Positions 12,801 through 23,298 of a stretch of DNA of 50,984 nt are shown here, piece by piece; the stretch's first letter is position 1, and each line of letters opens with the position of its first letter. The notes beneath the pieces were generated by a model that did not search any database, was not told the DNA's origin, and saw only the letters and a program-made list of their open reading frames with translations. Both the position numbers and the translations under genes were made by a program. Origin of the DNA: Branchiostoma floridae (lineage: Eukaryota > Chordata > Leptocardii > Amphioxiformes > Branchiostomatidae); NCBI RefSeq assembly GCF_000003815.2, contig NC_049984.1:20331612-20382595 (forward strand). Reading direction: 5' to 3'.

Positions 12801-15800
12801 TAACAACTTAACTTGAAAGTTGTGTTGGTAGAAATCATTCTTGAAATAGTTGGTCTGTAATTTCCAACACAAAAATTGGACTCACCCAAATTTTTGACTG
12901 CACAGCATCAGTCTTTGTCAAGGGATGAACAATCCAATCCAATCACAAAACCAGACTTTTTTGCTAGAGGGATTAAAGAAGCCATCAGATCTACATCAGA
13001 GTTTTACAACCATCCCTGAACAGAGACGGTGGGCGCCATAGACTTCCTGCAACCTATAATCCACTGCTTACTGAGTCACGTGTTCTATCTGCATAACGTG
13101 ACGTCACGACAGCAGTCATTGTTTATTCCTTGACAAAGACTGATGGCGGCTGCTGTGCAGTCGACAATTTGGGTGAGTCCAATTTTTGTGTTGGAAATTA
13201 CAGTTCAACTATTTCAAGAGTACATGTAAACAAGTCTCAGACTCACAAGGACCGTGCCACTTGTTTGAGATTCTCCACACTCTGTGGGTTGAGAAGTGAG
13301 CAGGTTTGGAACAGCTCCAGGGACTCCTGGATGTTCCCTTCCTGTCTCATGATCAGTGCTGAGAAACAGTCAACACAACATCAGCAAACTCTGAGGTATC
13401 ACTTTTGTACCAGTAATGGTCTGACAGCTTGAGACTAGGGGCTGGGGGTGGGGTCCGGTACATCGTACCTGTGCAAGACCTATTTTTTCTTCCTGGACCT
13501 GTCCTAAAAAATGGACCTGGAAAAAATCAGTGGGCTAGATTTTGGACCAGATTCTAGAAGATGAATGCATTATATCAACAGGCACACACGCATTTTGAAC
13601 CTTACGAGTCCAAAACTTATGAATAAATTAGAGTAGAATTTATAGTCATTTCTCCCAATTTTTTACAGCCAAACGTTCAGAGGCAATAGCGTTGTTTATG
13701 TGAAGATAGGATTTTAAAGCCAGTGGGAGTCTGATAACACAAAACAGATTCGTTTGTAGCAAAATGGACCATTTTTTTTAGTATCGTCCATTCACAAGTT
13801 TTTGCAATCAGGTCCAGGACCAGACCTTATTATTACTAGTAAGTACATGTACCAGTACCCACTCCTACTAGCTATAGGGACTGGCTAGCTTTGGCGGGAT
13901 TTTAGAGGTACAACAGCATGACTTTATTCTGTTCAAAACAATGTTAAAAATAATCATCAAGTCAAAATGTGACTAGTAGACTAAATCTTGCAATGCCTAG
14001 AAATGTATATTCATGGAAGTCTTCATTTTACACTAGCATCATATTCATAACCTCCTTATGCTTGATTTATAGCAATATATATATGTTTTTCACCCTATCT
14101 GTTCATATTTTTACAACAAAATCTCAGAAACAAGAAATAAAAGCAGTGTGGACTATGAACACAATTTGATGAAATACAGAGAGGAAGACAAAACTCTATT
14201 TTAGAGTGGTAGGGCATCAAATCTAAATCCAATTCAAAACAGAACTACGGCTAAGGTTCCCACCTTGGACATAAATAGCATATTCACACATTCCTTGGCT
14301 TTCTTGAAGCTCTTCCTTTATCAAAGACTGCAAAAGAAAAAGAAATAGGGAAAATATGGTGACTGTGAATGATAAGTATTTTGGATGGATGAAAATCGTA
14401 TTTCCTCTGTCCATCTACAATAGTAAATATTGTTACATGAAGATCTAACTTTACCTGAGTATGTTCAACCACATCGGATTCTCACCCAACTGAAATTAGA
14501 AACAGTGAGTGTTCCTCATAGGGGACCTCATAATATGTACTTCCAAGATGTATTTGTAACTTTTATGAATATCATGAATACGGTGCTAGCAAGTACATAT
14601 CATATGTATGTTTCATACATGTTGGTAACACGTCCAACCTCTGCAAGACAGGGAAGAATGGACGCTAAACTGGATAGTGAGTGAGTGAGTGTAAGTCTGA
14701 TAGCTCAGGGCTTGAAATACTTTTCTCTGCATACCTGCACTGGTGAAGGTTACATTGCAAATTACCTGCACCAGACGAATTTTACCTGCACCACTCTAAT
14801 TTATGTATGGATCATAACTAGTACTAGAACTGTTCAGGAATGATGAAAATCCTGAACATGCCCGACCAGTGCAGGTTAGGTGCAGGTAGACACCAGAAAT
14901 ACCTGCACAGCTCCAAGTTTACCTGCACTAACCTGCATATACCCAGTACATGGACCAGTGCAGGTTAGGTGCAGGTAGACACCAGAAATACCTGCACAGC
15001 TCCAAGTTTACCTGCACTAACCTGCATATACCCAGTACATGGACCAGTGCAGGTTAGGTGCAGGTAGACACCAGAAATACCTGCACAGCTCCAAGTTTAC
15101 CTGCACTAACCTGCATATACCCAGTACATGGACCAGTGCAGGTTAGGTGCAGGTAGACACCAGAAATACCTGCACAGCTCCAAGTTTACCTGCACTAACC
15201 TGCATATACCCAGTACATGGACCAGTGCAGGTTAGGTGCAGGTAGACACCAGAAATACCTGCACAGCTCCAAGTTTACCTGCACTAACCTGCATATACCC
15301 AGTACATGGACCAGTGCAGGTAGACACCAGAAATACCTGCACAGCTCCAAGTTTAACTGCACTAACCTGCATATGCAGGTGATATTTCGAGTCCTGTAGC
15401 TGGACACTGCATGTACTACTATAGCATATTTTTCCTACATCAATTTCATCAATGTCAATTTCCTGAATTTGGCAGATAAATGTAAATCCTAGAGCATTGA
15501 GAAAAAACTCTCCCCCTGACAGATGTGTCGCCTTCTTGTGGTTTGCTGCAGACGTACCTTACACAGCCCGTACTCCTTCCTGATGTAGTGCTGGTGGATC
15601 AGCCAGTTCTTACATTCAAATATGGGCAACTCTGGGGCTGGAGAGACAGAAAATTCACAACAACTCAGTCATGTTAGCCTGGTATCCAGCCGTAATACAG
15701 CTCCCGAGTCTCTTCTCTCCTCTTTGCAAAGATCATTAGGATCCCATCAGAAGTACTGTATTTATTTATTGGTTTGGCTGTTCAGAACACACAGCCAGGG

Positions 15801-18537
15801 CTGCCCAACTAGCCTACGGCTATTACAAAGGGCTAGCCCTGCTGACAAACACATAGACAACACATAAAAAGAACATTTATATATACATAGAAGTACTGTA
15901 AATGCATTTACTAGTATGTTTGCGGGGATTCACCAAGTGGGGGGTAAGCCTGGACACCATCCGTATTCTACCTTACACTCGCTACCCCTAAAAAATACGT
16001 CTGGCACTGATCAGGCCGCAACGGTTTGGCATTTGAATATTCGTCCGGGATCTGGCCGGGCCAGAGGGGTAGCAAGTGTAAGGAGCCCCGGTAGAATGTG
16101 GATGGTACCCAGGCTAGTGGGGGGTGGGGGTGGAAGGAAAACACAGAACAAGGTAACATTTTCATGGTGGTTTGGAGGTCCCAGTGAAGAGGTCATCACG
16201 AAGACAGACATAAAACCACCACAAACATTTCTGCATGTTACAGTTTATAGACTGTGATGGGGCATGTTACAGTTTATAGACTGTGATGGGGCATGTTACA
16301 GTTTATAGACTGTGATGGGGCATGTTACAGTTTATAGACTGTGATGGGGCATGTTACAGTTTATAGACTGTGATGGGGCATGTTACAGTTTATAGACTGT
16401 GATGGGGCATGTTACAGTTTATAGACTGTGATGGGGCATGTTACAGTTTATAGACTGTGATGGGGCATGTTACAGTTTATAGACTGTGATGGGGCATGTT
16501 ACAGTTTATAGACTGTGATGGGGCATGTTACAGTTTATAGACTGTGATGGGGCATGTTACAGTTTATAGACTGTGATGGGGCAGAGGTGATAGAGGGAGA
16601 GGACATTATCATCAGATGCACCCATCAGATTAAGGAGGCCTTATGGATCAGGAAATCTACGTACTATATACTCCAGTCATGAATCGTGATGAGGGGGGAT
16701 AAAAAGTCATATTTGGGATCGCATTCTGCACAATATAGCAGTGACACCTGGCTGAAGTGCAAAGTAGAAACAATCACTATGAAAAGTACCTTTCTTTGGG
16801 CGTGGTCTGGGCTGTGGCTGCGGGGGAGACTGGACACCCTCCGGTGCCAGGAGAGAGCTGCTGCCCCGCATCACATCAGTCATGTCTTTCTCTGGTCTTT
16901 TCTCATCATCAGCCTGCAGACAGGCACACACCATCATCACAGCATCCTCTACACTTCACCTCACCATACATGATTTAGGCCTGTCAACATGTCACTGATC
17001 TGAATGTGTTTCAATTTCTAGCCGTGTTTGTGGAGTTTTGTAGTATTACATCAACAGCAAGGTTGAAGACGGCTCAAATGGTGCTAGTTGAACCAAAAGT
17101 AACTTGCACCAAAAGAAAAATACTTGCACAACCTACTTTACCTCTTCTGAAAATTTGCAAACGTACGTGAATAAAATGGGATACATGAAGACCATATTTT
17201 TCCATAGCATATTTCAACTTTGGTTTTAAATTGTGTTAACTCTTTCATAAAGACTGAAAGAGGTGAATAGCGTCCTAGGGCTACACATAGAGCAGATCCA
17301 ACTTTTGTTTGCTGGGCCTTTATTCTTGCCGACCGGGCCAGATTCTTGAACTTCCTACCTTCATAGGACACTAATGTAATATAGCGTCCTTAATCTATGT
17401 GAATGGTTTATTTGACATAGAGATTACAAACAAAACATCACACTTGCTGTCATTGTAGTGACTAGCCTAGATACCATACCCCAACCTCAAAAATATCTTT
17501 TGCGTTGGGGTCTGGCAGGATGGCTGTAGAAATGTTCTCGAAGGCCCTTGATCAGAGGGACTTAGATACTTGATAGATACGATAGATACTTAGGCACGAT
17601 AGATACTTGAGATCGGGCTGGGGTTTGGTAACCAGGCTATTTAGTGACTGAATTGCAGTGAGTATTTACAATTATCACGCACACTATAACACAGTATACA
17701 AAGTTTAAAAGTGATAAATTATCGCAATGTTGTTTACGATAAGATTAAAAACTAATAAACTAAGTAATAATTATCATATCTAGGGCTATCAAACCTAGAA
17801 TGCTAGGCCTCAGATGTTGTGCAAAATAAATTTATTCTTATTTCTTTTCGACCTGCCTGTCAATGTTTTTTTCTGAAAAATCTGAGAAGCAACAAATTGA
17901 ATTGGTGTGGCCTTAACTTAAGTCTAATGTCATCAGTCACCAGTGTTCTGATCGCAGGCTATTTTGTGCCACTAACTAAGAATCAATCTAGAAATGTATC
18001 CATTGTGGCTGCTAAGCCTATGTTATGTTGAAGTGTGGCATTCTTGATAGATACAAAAGGTACTAAGTATTCACCTTGAGTATAGAATATACTTAGACCC
18101 CACGTACCAAGAGTTTGCAATGCATTACAATAGGGACCAGGGATGTCTTTGTAGCTCAACTGGTGGTAGTACTACTAAGTATAAGACGCATATATAACGA
18201 CGCATTCCCACACACGACCTGGTAAAGTATTATGTGGGCAGTAACGTTAACGTTACTAGTAGTTGAGCTCCTGGCTCCAAGCAATCGGTTCATGAAGAGC
18301 TTGATGATCATGAAGAGCTTGAATACCCTGCTAAAGAGGCATCATGCCTTGACCTGATGGTTCCAAACCGGTCCAGGCTTTTTTATTTGCACACAGAGCG
18401 GTGTACAATTATTCTACAGTGACGGCAACTAAGGCTACAATAGCCTCGGCAAGCAAACAAACCTGAATGTTGTCCGGCTCGACTTGTTTGGCGCTTTGTT
18501 CCTGATTCACAGTTGAATCCTGCTCACTTTCCGCCAT
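3540..18537 (-). CDS. BBS4: Bardet-Biedl syndrome 4 protein, TPR subunit of the BBSome; complete, 14 exons
   Basis: BBS4 is a TPR subunit of the BBSome, the coat that sorts membrane proteins at the ciliary base and links to pericentriolar material. Coding exons in gene order: 18537-18463, 16913-16790, 15637-15558, 14327-14264, 13358-13247, 12123-12051, 11236-11055, 10153-10099, 9618-9550, 7556-7404, 6733-6562, 5745-5676, 4949-4811, 3851-3540. All junctions are GT-AG and phases match, giving 559 residues (human 519). Residues 1-66 are a charged leader, about 67-456 are the TPR solenoid, and 457-559 are a Pro/Glu-rich tail. Diagnostic strings include [33 protein letters not shown] and VNLNY. 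The start ATG overlaps a GCCAT motif. Exon 8 is only 55 nt. Exon 7 uses donor GTCAGT, which restores the Glu codon at the exon 7/8 junction. Identity is based on remembered family sequence, not a search. Confidence 0.96.
5731..6445 (-). repeat. 44/45-bp minisatellite, 16 copies, duplicating the BBS4 exon 12 acceptor
   Basis: About 16 units of 44 or 45 bp. On the minus strand each contains TGTGTGTTCTCTCCTGTAG followed by TTGCC(C)TGACTCACC. The first unit is the real 3' splice site and first 15 bases of BBS4 exon 12; the rest run upstream through intron 11. Variants include GAGGCAGCCAAC and TGTTGAGG units, several of which alternate in the distal half, pointing to higher-order duplication. Confidence 0.92.
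6826..6889. repeat. (CA)n microsatellite, BBS4 intron 10
   Basis: About 60 bp of nearly pure CA dinucleotide. Confidence 0.95.
7605..7819. mobile_element. MITE with TACTGTAAATGC inverted ends, BBS4 intron 9
   Basis: Ends ATACTGTAAATGCAGAAACT and the inverse of ATACTGTAAATGCATTTAAG. The interior repeats GTTTGCGG/CCGCAAAC and CCACCGCGAA on both strands. 215 bp, noncoding. It starts 49 bp upstream (in gene orientation) of the acceptor of BBS4 exon 10. Confidence 0.65.
8303..8452. mobile_element. Left half of a TACTGTAAATGC MITE, interrupted by a family A element
   Basis: TACTGTAAATGCATTAAGTT, GCGGGGATTTAATTTCGC and GTTTGCGGTAGCGCC match the 7605 MITE. The copy stops where the family A sequence begins at 8453. 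Related GGTTTTGAGTTCACGGTGAG sequence at about 9395-9450 may be another scrap. Confidence 0.5.
8453..9304. mobile_element. Harbinger-like element (family A, copy 2), left terminus lost, hosting a hAT element
   Basis: From CGGGAACTCCAAAACTGATG onward the sequence is nearly identical to copy 1, including the nested hAT insertion, and it ends in ATCAAATCAACGTGGC. The outermost left terminal repeat is missing and replaced by unrelated sequence. It lies in BBS4 intron 9. Confidence 0.7.
8592..9056. mobile_element. hAT-type element (family B, copy 2) nested at the same site of a second family A copy
   Basis: The same ends as copy 1 are flanked by CCAACAGT (8584-8591) and CCAACAAT (9057-9064). The position inside the surrounding family A copy is identical to copy 1, so both descend from one insertion. 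It lies in BBS4 intron 9. Confidence 0.78.
11400..11930. repeat. GACACACTATA-type minisatellite, BBS4 intron 6
   Basis: About 530 bp of interleaved units GACACACTATA (11 bp) and GACACACTACTATA (14 bp), with AAG and TACACA variants. Blocks recur in order, suggesting duplication of larger segments. It is noncoding. Confidence 0.9.
12841..13217 (+). mobile_element. Truncated Penelope-like retroelement 3' end with inverted copy of its tail, BBS4 intron 5
   Basis: Between inverted arms 12841-12924 and 13129-13217 (TTGAAATAGTTG...CAACTATTTCAA) lies a frame reading [18 protein letters not shown], typical of the end of Penelope-like ORFs. Another frame just upstream reads REGIKEAI, so one frameshift separates them. 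The right arm is the 3' flank of this ORF and the left arm is the same tail in reverse, as often seen with Penelope-like insertions. The element ends 29 bp from the donor of BBS4 exon 5. No target duplication was identified. Confidence 0.65.
13433..13868. mobile_element. hAT-type element (family B, copy 3), diverged, BBS4 intron 4
   Basis: The left end TAGGGGCTGGGGGTGGGGTCC and right end ...CCAGTACCCACTCCTA match family B. Internal segments (TTTTTTCTTCCTGGACCTG, GCCAGTGGGAGTCTGATAA, ATCAGGTCCAGGACCAGAC) follow the order seen in the other copies. No clear target duplication. It starts about 75 bp upstream of BBS4 exon 5's acceptor in gene orientation. Confidence 0.6.
14706..15396. mobile_element. 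CAGGG-ended element with 5-bp duplication containing an 89-bp hairpin array, BBS4 intron 3
   Basis: Ends CAGGGCTTGAAATAC and the inverse of CAGGACTCGAAATATC, flanked by TAGCT at 14701-14705 and 15397-15401. The interior is dominated by GTGCAGGT/ACCTGCAC motifs. The ends and 5-bp duplication would fit hAT elements of the 5-bp type, but no transposase is present to test this. Confidence 0.65.
14863..15375. repeat. 89-bp tandem repeat, nearly 6 copies, each a hairpin; BBS4 intron 3
   Basis: GACCAGTGCAGG recurs at about 14863, 14952, 15041, 15130, 15219 and 15308, exactly 89 bp apart. Within each unit TGCAGGTTAGGTGCAGGTA faces TACCTGCACTAACCTGCA. The last unit has an 11-bp deletion in the left arm. 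The array lies wholly inside the 14706-15396 transposon. Confidence 0.9.
15893..16245. mobile_element. TACTGTAAATGC MITE hosting a nested element; right end merges into a 29-bp array
   Basis: The left end GTACTGTAAATGCATTTACT, then TTTGCGGGGATTCACC; the right part TAAAACCACCACAAACATTTCTGCATGTTACAG. The nested 171-bp element occupies 15945-16115. The right terminus (expected GCATTTACAGTA) is GCATGTTACAGTTTA, which is also the start of each unit of the following minisatellite. Confidence 0.55.
15945..16115. mobile_element. TAAGCCTGG...CCAGGCT element with 9-bp duplication, nested in another MITE, BBS4 intron 2
   Basis: Ends TAAGCCTGGACACCATCC and the inverse of AGCCTGGGTACCATCC pair through TTCTACC and TTACACT(C/T)GCTACCCCT. 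Perfect 9-bp flanks AGTGGGGGG lie at 15936-15944 and 16116-16124. 171 bp, noncoding. Confidence 0.7.
16232..16582. repeat. 29-bp perfect tandem repeat, 12 copies, BBS4 intron 2
   Basis: Unit GCATGTTACAGTTTATAGAC plus TGTGATGGG, repeated 12 times without visible change. The first copy continues from the right end of the 15893 MITE. Confidence 0.93.
17463..17639. mobile_element. TAGCC...GGCTA element with 9-bp duplication, BBS4 intron 1
   Basis: Ends TAGCCTAGATACCATACCCC and the inverse of TAGCCTGGTTACCAAACCCC, flanked by TGTAGTGAC (17454-17462) and TTTAGTGAC (17640-17648), one mismatch. 177 bp, noncoding, with a GATAGATACTT subrepeat inside. Confidence 0.7.
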
Positions 18538-20478
18538 TTTGCCCAAAACTATTTAAGGTATCACATAGCAGTTCAAGACAATGATGCCATATACATGAGC
18601 ACTGTGATCTATAAAACGCAACATTTATGAAACCATACCCAATAAACGATTTTTCTGGAGGTGCTTTGGCTCCTATTTTAACTGCGTTATATATATTTCA
18701 GTCCACGAGATTGTCTCCCAAATCCACACAATGGGATTTTGATTGAATTCGGGGTTTCCAGAAAAGATGGGCAAGGCTAGCTAGTGGGGTTGGCTCATGC
18801 CTCAGCAGGCTACCCTACTGGGCTCCAAGGCTATACATGGGGTTTGGCACGTAACTTACATTTGTAATTCAATTTCCTTGAAGACAAACTGGGTCATTAT
18901 CAATAACAGCTGTGATGATGAGCTACAGTAGATGGAAGGCTCATCATAATGCTGGGGTAAGGGGTGTGTAGTGTGCACTAACGAACAAGTTCTATGACCC
19001 CATACCTTTGGTATTAACCTTTAAGATATTGCCCCAAATGATGATCCAGTTATGGCCCTTTATAGCCAAAACAGCCTGACCGCTAGATGCACAGTACTGT
19101 CTCCCAAGCACAGTTCTGTACATATCACGGCTCAGTGATTGTGTAGCGGGAGGGTTCCATTTTTCAACAGGGGTTCAAATGTCGTCCGGTTTTAAAAATC
19201 ATTGTTGCGGAGAAATGCATAGATGCCTGCACATAAGAAGGACATTATTTAAGCTATAGACTAAACCTTGTTGTGAATAACTACAAAGTCGGGGTATGTG
19301 TCAAAGTTAGTAAGCCCCACAGATAACGATTGAAAAACTTGAACAAGTTTGATGCCTTCCGTTAGTGTTTTACTTTTAGGTGTTTTACTTTTTACTTTTA
19401 TCTCTGATCTTGTCCTCGTGGCCAGCCGCTTCCAAAGGTCACCACCACAGCGAAGAGACAAAACCTCCTTTGTAAGACGAGTGCAAGGGAATGTACAGCA
19501 TTGCAATCAAGGAAGAGGTGATCTATATCAACAGGTTTGTTAGGTAAGTAGAAATAAAATCAATAAGAATCTTGGTTTTAATAGTCATTGCACGAGAGAA
19601 TTAGGCAGAGGTCGGAAGATGGGGGTCGGATGGTGATGAATGAATAGTCAGGCATACTAACACCCCATTGGTGTACAGCACTTAAACTTTGTTACCTTAA
19701 CTGATCTCTATAGCGTTACTCTTGACCTTTGTTGTGGTCTTGTTCTACGATTTTCAATATGTATAAAGTAGATCTGCATCCATGTGCCCTTCCTATTAAA
19801 TGGTATCACATTTGTGGAGTCCTGGTAACCCCCATGTAGAGCCTTCTCATTATGCACAACATAGTTGGTACGTACGAAGTGACTTAGGAACTGGTACCAC
19901 GGGTCTAATAACGTTAGAAAGCAAATCTAAGAATGTGTACAATCAGCATAATTGCCTTTATAGTATCCCTAAAACCCCCATATGGACCCCAAATCAATAT
20001 TGCCAATCAATCATGATATTTTTGACAGTTATGCATGGATCTGTGAGTACATCTATCATTGTAATCAGACAAATGTTACATTTTGATGTATTAATTTGGT
20101 GTCAGAAACACAAGTTATCATGTTATCATTAGGTTACACCATTTAAGCTTTTCTTACAATCCTTTGCAGTAAATGAATGGGAATGTTCTTTCACATCTTA
20201 TTGTTTCATTTTGCAATTTAAGTTGTTGTTTTTTTCAATCTGAACACAGTACTTCATAACATCAAAAGCTAATGACAGGAAAATGATGTTAACATATAAA
20301 TCATGAGCTCTAATCTACATTCTACAAAGTACTTAGATACAGTTACTAAACTTGTACATTGTATAAGGTACAAAGGTACTGGAATAACTTTGCAATGAAG
20401 GGAATTTCAGCATGAAGTGAATTTCTGAAACAGAAGTCAGTCAGTTAACACTGTCTGTCAGATAAAACTGTGCCAGTT
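18538..20478. other. BBS4-NEURL2 intergenic region
   Basis: It holds the BBS4 5' flank and NEURL2 3' flank. No further gene is recognised. A short frame at 19349-19543 begins with a hydrophobic stretch but lacks any supporting feature. No clear polyadenylation signal for NEURL2 is visible. Confidence 0.5.
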
Positions 20479-22062
20479 TCAACAAGCCTCATATTTCAGG
20501 TACTGTTTCAGTCTTGCTGGTAGGGGAAGCTGTCCAATGGCAAAACGGGAGCACCTGCACTGGGTCCGAATCAGCTCTCGACAGTAGTCCTGCAGGTTTG
20601 GCACTGTGCAAAAAGAAGAAAGTGGAATTATTGAAACACAATGTGCTTTCATAATCTCCTAGCAGTTCTTTGGGGCCAGGCTTGTCTCAGGACTTACACT
20701 GACAGGTCAGAGCTCAGTTAAGGCCTAGGTCACAATTCCCAACCAGGGGTCCGGCCGGGTAGCTTTCGGGAGCGAAAAGAATGATATGAAGAATATCAAA
20801 ATACAAAAAATGTCAAAATATGTTTCATGAGCTTGACATGAGTATATTTCTAGGTATACATTGTAATTTTTCGTTTCTTAAAATATCCCTGCCGGGCCCC
20901 GGTTTTGAAATGTGACCTAAGCCTAAGTCAGCAACAGTAACAATAATAGTTCCCTAACCAAAGATCAGCTTAAGTTGGTCATTTTGGATACCTCTATATC
21001 AAATACATCACGGTGTATTCTGTATCATCCGAGGGTGCCAGTCAGACAAGGAACACAGTGTTTTATGCCATTCCTGGGCCGAAATAACATTCCATACTGG
21101 TGTTCCTGGAGCCAGTGTGATAACTTTGACATATCATATTAACATAATTTATCATAAATAGAATAAAATAATATGTATTCTACATCAACCTCAGTCCTTC
21201 TGCCCTTCCCATGGTCACGCTGTGCCTCGGGTCATACAAAATACACCCAACAGAGAAAAAACACTTTTCCATGTATTTCAATATAATAATATATATTTTT
21301 ATATAGTAGTTCCTAACTGTATGTACCTCCATACAGTTGAACGAGTCGTACTCTCTTGGTTGTCCCATAAACATCCACCACAGCAAAAATAGGTTCAGTG
21401 CCTACTGGGATGTCAGTTGCCACGGGTCCCTGGTCCTCACCGTTGATCAGGACATGCATCTCACCCACGCCTCTCTCCAGGCTGTACAGCACACCGATCC
21501 TGCTGCCCACCGCCGTGGATTCCGTGTTCTGATTCCGCACCATTCCCTCCGCGGCGGGCGGCGGCCTGAGCAGCCTCAGCAAGGGCGGGCGTGGCGTCCC
21601 CACCAGCTGTTCCCTGTCCACCACCTGGAAGCCGGTCCGAATCAGACCCTGATCCAGATGTATGACACGTTTCACCGTCCTGTCAGGAGGAGGCTCCTGG
21701 TCTGTGTCGTCATCCTCAGGCAGACTCAGCGGTGTCTTGGTTATCGCCACCACCCAGCTTTTCCCCATATAGACTAGATCGGGGAGGGAGTGTGGAGGGA
21801 TGTCGATGTTCTGCACGTTTAACATGGTCAAACCGATACGTAGATGACCGCTCCAGCCTCGTTCGTCGTCCTCAATCTCAAGAAGAAATATTTCTCCCGG
21901 TGCAAGAGGTCGGTCGCTGAAGGTCACGGCATCACCAAAGCCTCCCGCCCTCCTGGCCACCATCTTGTCTTTATCCAGCTGGATGTTTGTTCCGTGCCGG
22001 ACGTGGAAGCGGGGAATGGGAGGCATCCGAACAGGGACCTCCTTGGGTGTTGCTTCTTTCAT
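20479..22062 (-). CDS. NEURL2: Neuralized-like protein 2 (NHR domain plus SOCS box), complete coding region in two exons
   Basis: NEURL2 (Ozz) is the substrate-recognition subunit of an elongin BC/cullin-5/Rbx1 ubiquitin ligase; in vertebrates it acts in muscle. Coding exons are 22062-21327 and 20603-20479, joined in phase 1 (donor GTACAT, acceptor CACAG), giving 286 residues against 285 in human. The Neuralized repeat spans about residues 17-243, with RFHVRHG near its start, GWSGHLRIGLT at 69-79 and INGEDQGP plus AVVDVYGTTKRVRLVQL near its end. Exon 2 encodes the SOCS box (PNLQDYCRELI, then a LPLP-containing cullin-box-like end). The ATG at 22062 is the first in frame. A good acceptor (tract ending ATCGCAG) lies about 10 nt upstream, so a 5' UTR exon farther upstream is likely but was not located. 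It is head to head with UBE2C, 2.4 kb apart. Confidence 0.94.
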
Positions 22063-22514
22063 TGCAAGATTCGCTGCGATCAACACAAAAACATCAGAAT
22101 GTCAAGATAACAGATACTGGACAATGTGACACTTAGGTCATCCATCAAGTACCCAATATTTGGTGCCATCAAAAAGTACTCTGTGCTATATAGAGCTGAA
22201 TAAGAATCATCTAGAAACTTCTCAAGATTCACCTGTGCTTAATTCCACTCCAGAAGCAGGTACTATAATTCCTCAGAGAATAAATAGTTATGCTTGAAAA
22301 GTTGAATTAAGTTTGTTTTGTCAAATTTACCATAAGTTTAAACCTAAACGCAGGGCGAACATTGTAGCGATCGAGCTCTTGAATTTCCCCAAGGACCCTT
22401 CCGACTGTGCACTGGTGGGGGAGGCCGTGACTCTGACAAGAGGAAACGGTATCGGTTGATGCTGGTATTAATAATAATACTTTGATGTCTTATAATTACT
22501 TCTTGAGTAGACAA

Positions 22515-22774
22515 AATGTGTGCATAGTACAAAAACATCAACACAACTGCCAGCCAACACGTTTCAATCATTATTAATTAAGAAATTAAGAATTAGTGCA
22601 CACCCATTAGAGATTGAAAGAGGCCGCTATAAAAAGCTACCTGTCCACGAGAGATTTTGTAAATATTGCTCAATGAATGCGGTGGAAAATGACATACACT
22701 TTATTAGTCAGTGTCCTCACTATGAGGTTGAAAGAAACCGATTATTCCAAACAAACGCTACAATTTCACCCTAG
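22515..22774 (+). mobile_element. 3' fragment of a non-LTR retrotransposon (C-terminal reverse-transcriptase ORF remnant)
   Basis: An 84-residue frame reads LRISAHPLEIERGRY, then R..KYCSMNAVENDIHFISQCPHYEVERN. The CxxC...H....C arrangement and the 'IE.GRY ... E.HF...CP.Y' pattern are what I recall from the extreme C termini of non-LTR element ORF2 proteins. It ends at a stop, and AT-rich sequence with AATAAA near 22989 follows, consistent with a LINE 3' end. It is 5' truncated. The clade cannot be assigned from this piece. Confidence 0.65.
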
Positions 22775-23298
22775 GACCTCACCAAAAGACCACATTTTTA
22801 CTGAAGACACAAAACCCACTTATTCTGCAGGGTGTGGGACAGTTCATTAACCACTGCCTTCTAAGAAGAAGTCAAATCCAATAATAAGATGCAACTTCAG
22901 ATGAATAGACATTAGTGCTATGTACTACATTGTATTTTTTTTCCCTCGAGAATGTTCCTGCAATTAGCCTTCAGGCATGATTTTGCAAATAAACTTTTAT
23001 TATTAATGTGGGTTGAGTTGAGTTTATTGACTGGTAATTTGTCCATGTATTAAGTAGTGAGTCGCTTGTCTTCAAAAGTCTTATAACTTATGTTATTCTT
23101 TCTTACAAAGATTAATGTCCTCCCATAATTCAATTGGCAAGCACTTGTTGACTTCAGACATGTACTAGAGAAACACATTTTTCTGCAACTGCTATGGCCT
23201 ATTGTACAGATTAGATGTTTTGTGTGTTTGTATGTATGTGTGATCTTTCGTGTACCTGAAATAAAGAGTAAAGATAGCTAATGGGTACCTACTGGCTG

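Noticed and set aside
18419-18429. RFX X-box (GTGACGGCAAC) for ciliary control of BBS4
   Set aside because: One half-site (GGCAAC) is good, but the other is incomplete, the spacing is too short and it lies in intron 1. Too weak to list as a regulatory site.
19349-19543. Small secreted-peptide gene
   Set aside because: A hydrophobic N terminus alone is not evidence; no splice sites, homology or codon signal support it.
21337-22110. Plus-strand frames opposite NEURL2
   Set aside because: They are shadows of the strongly coding minus strand, with no recognisable domains.
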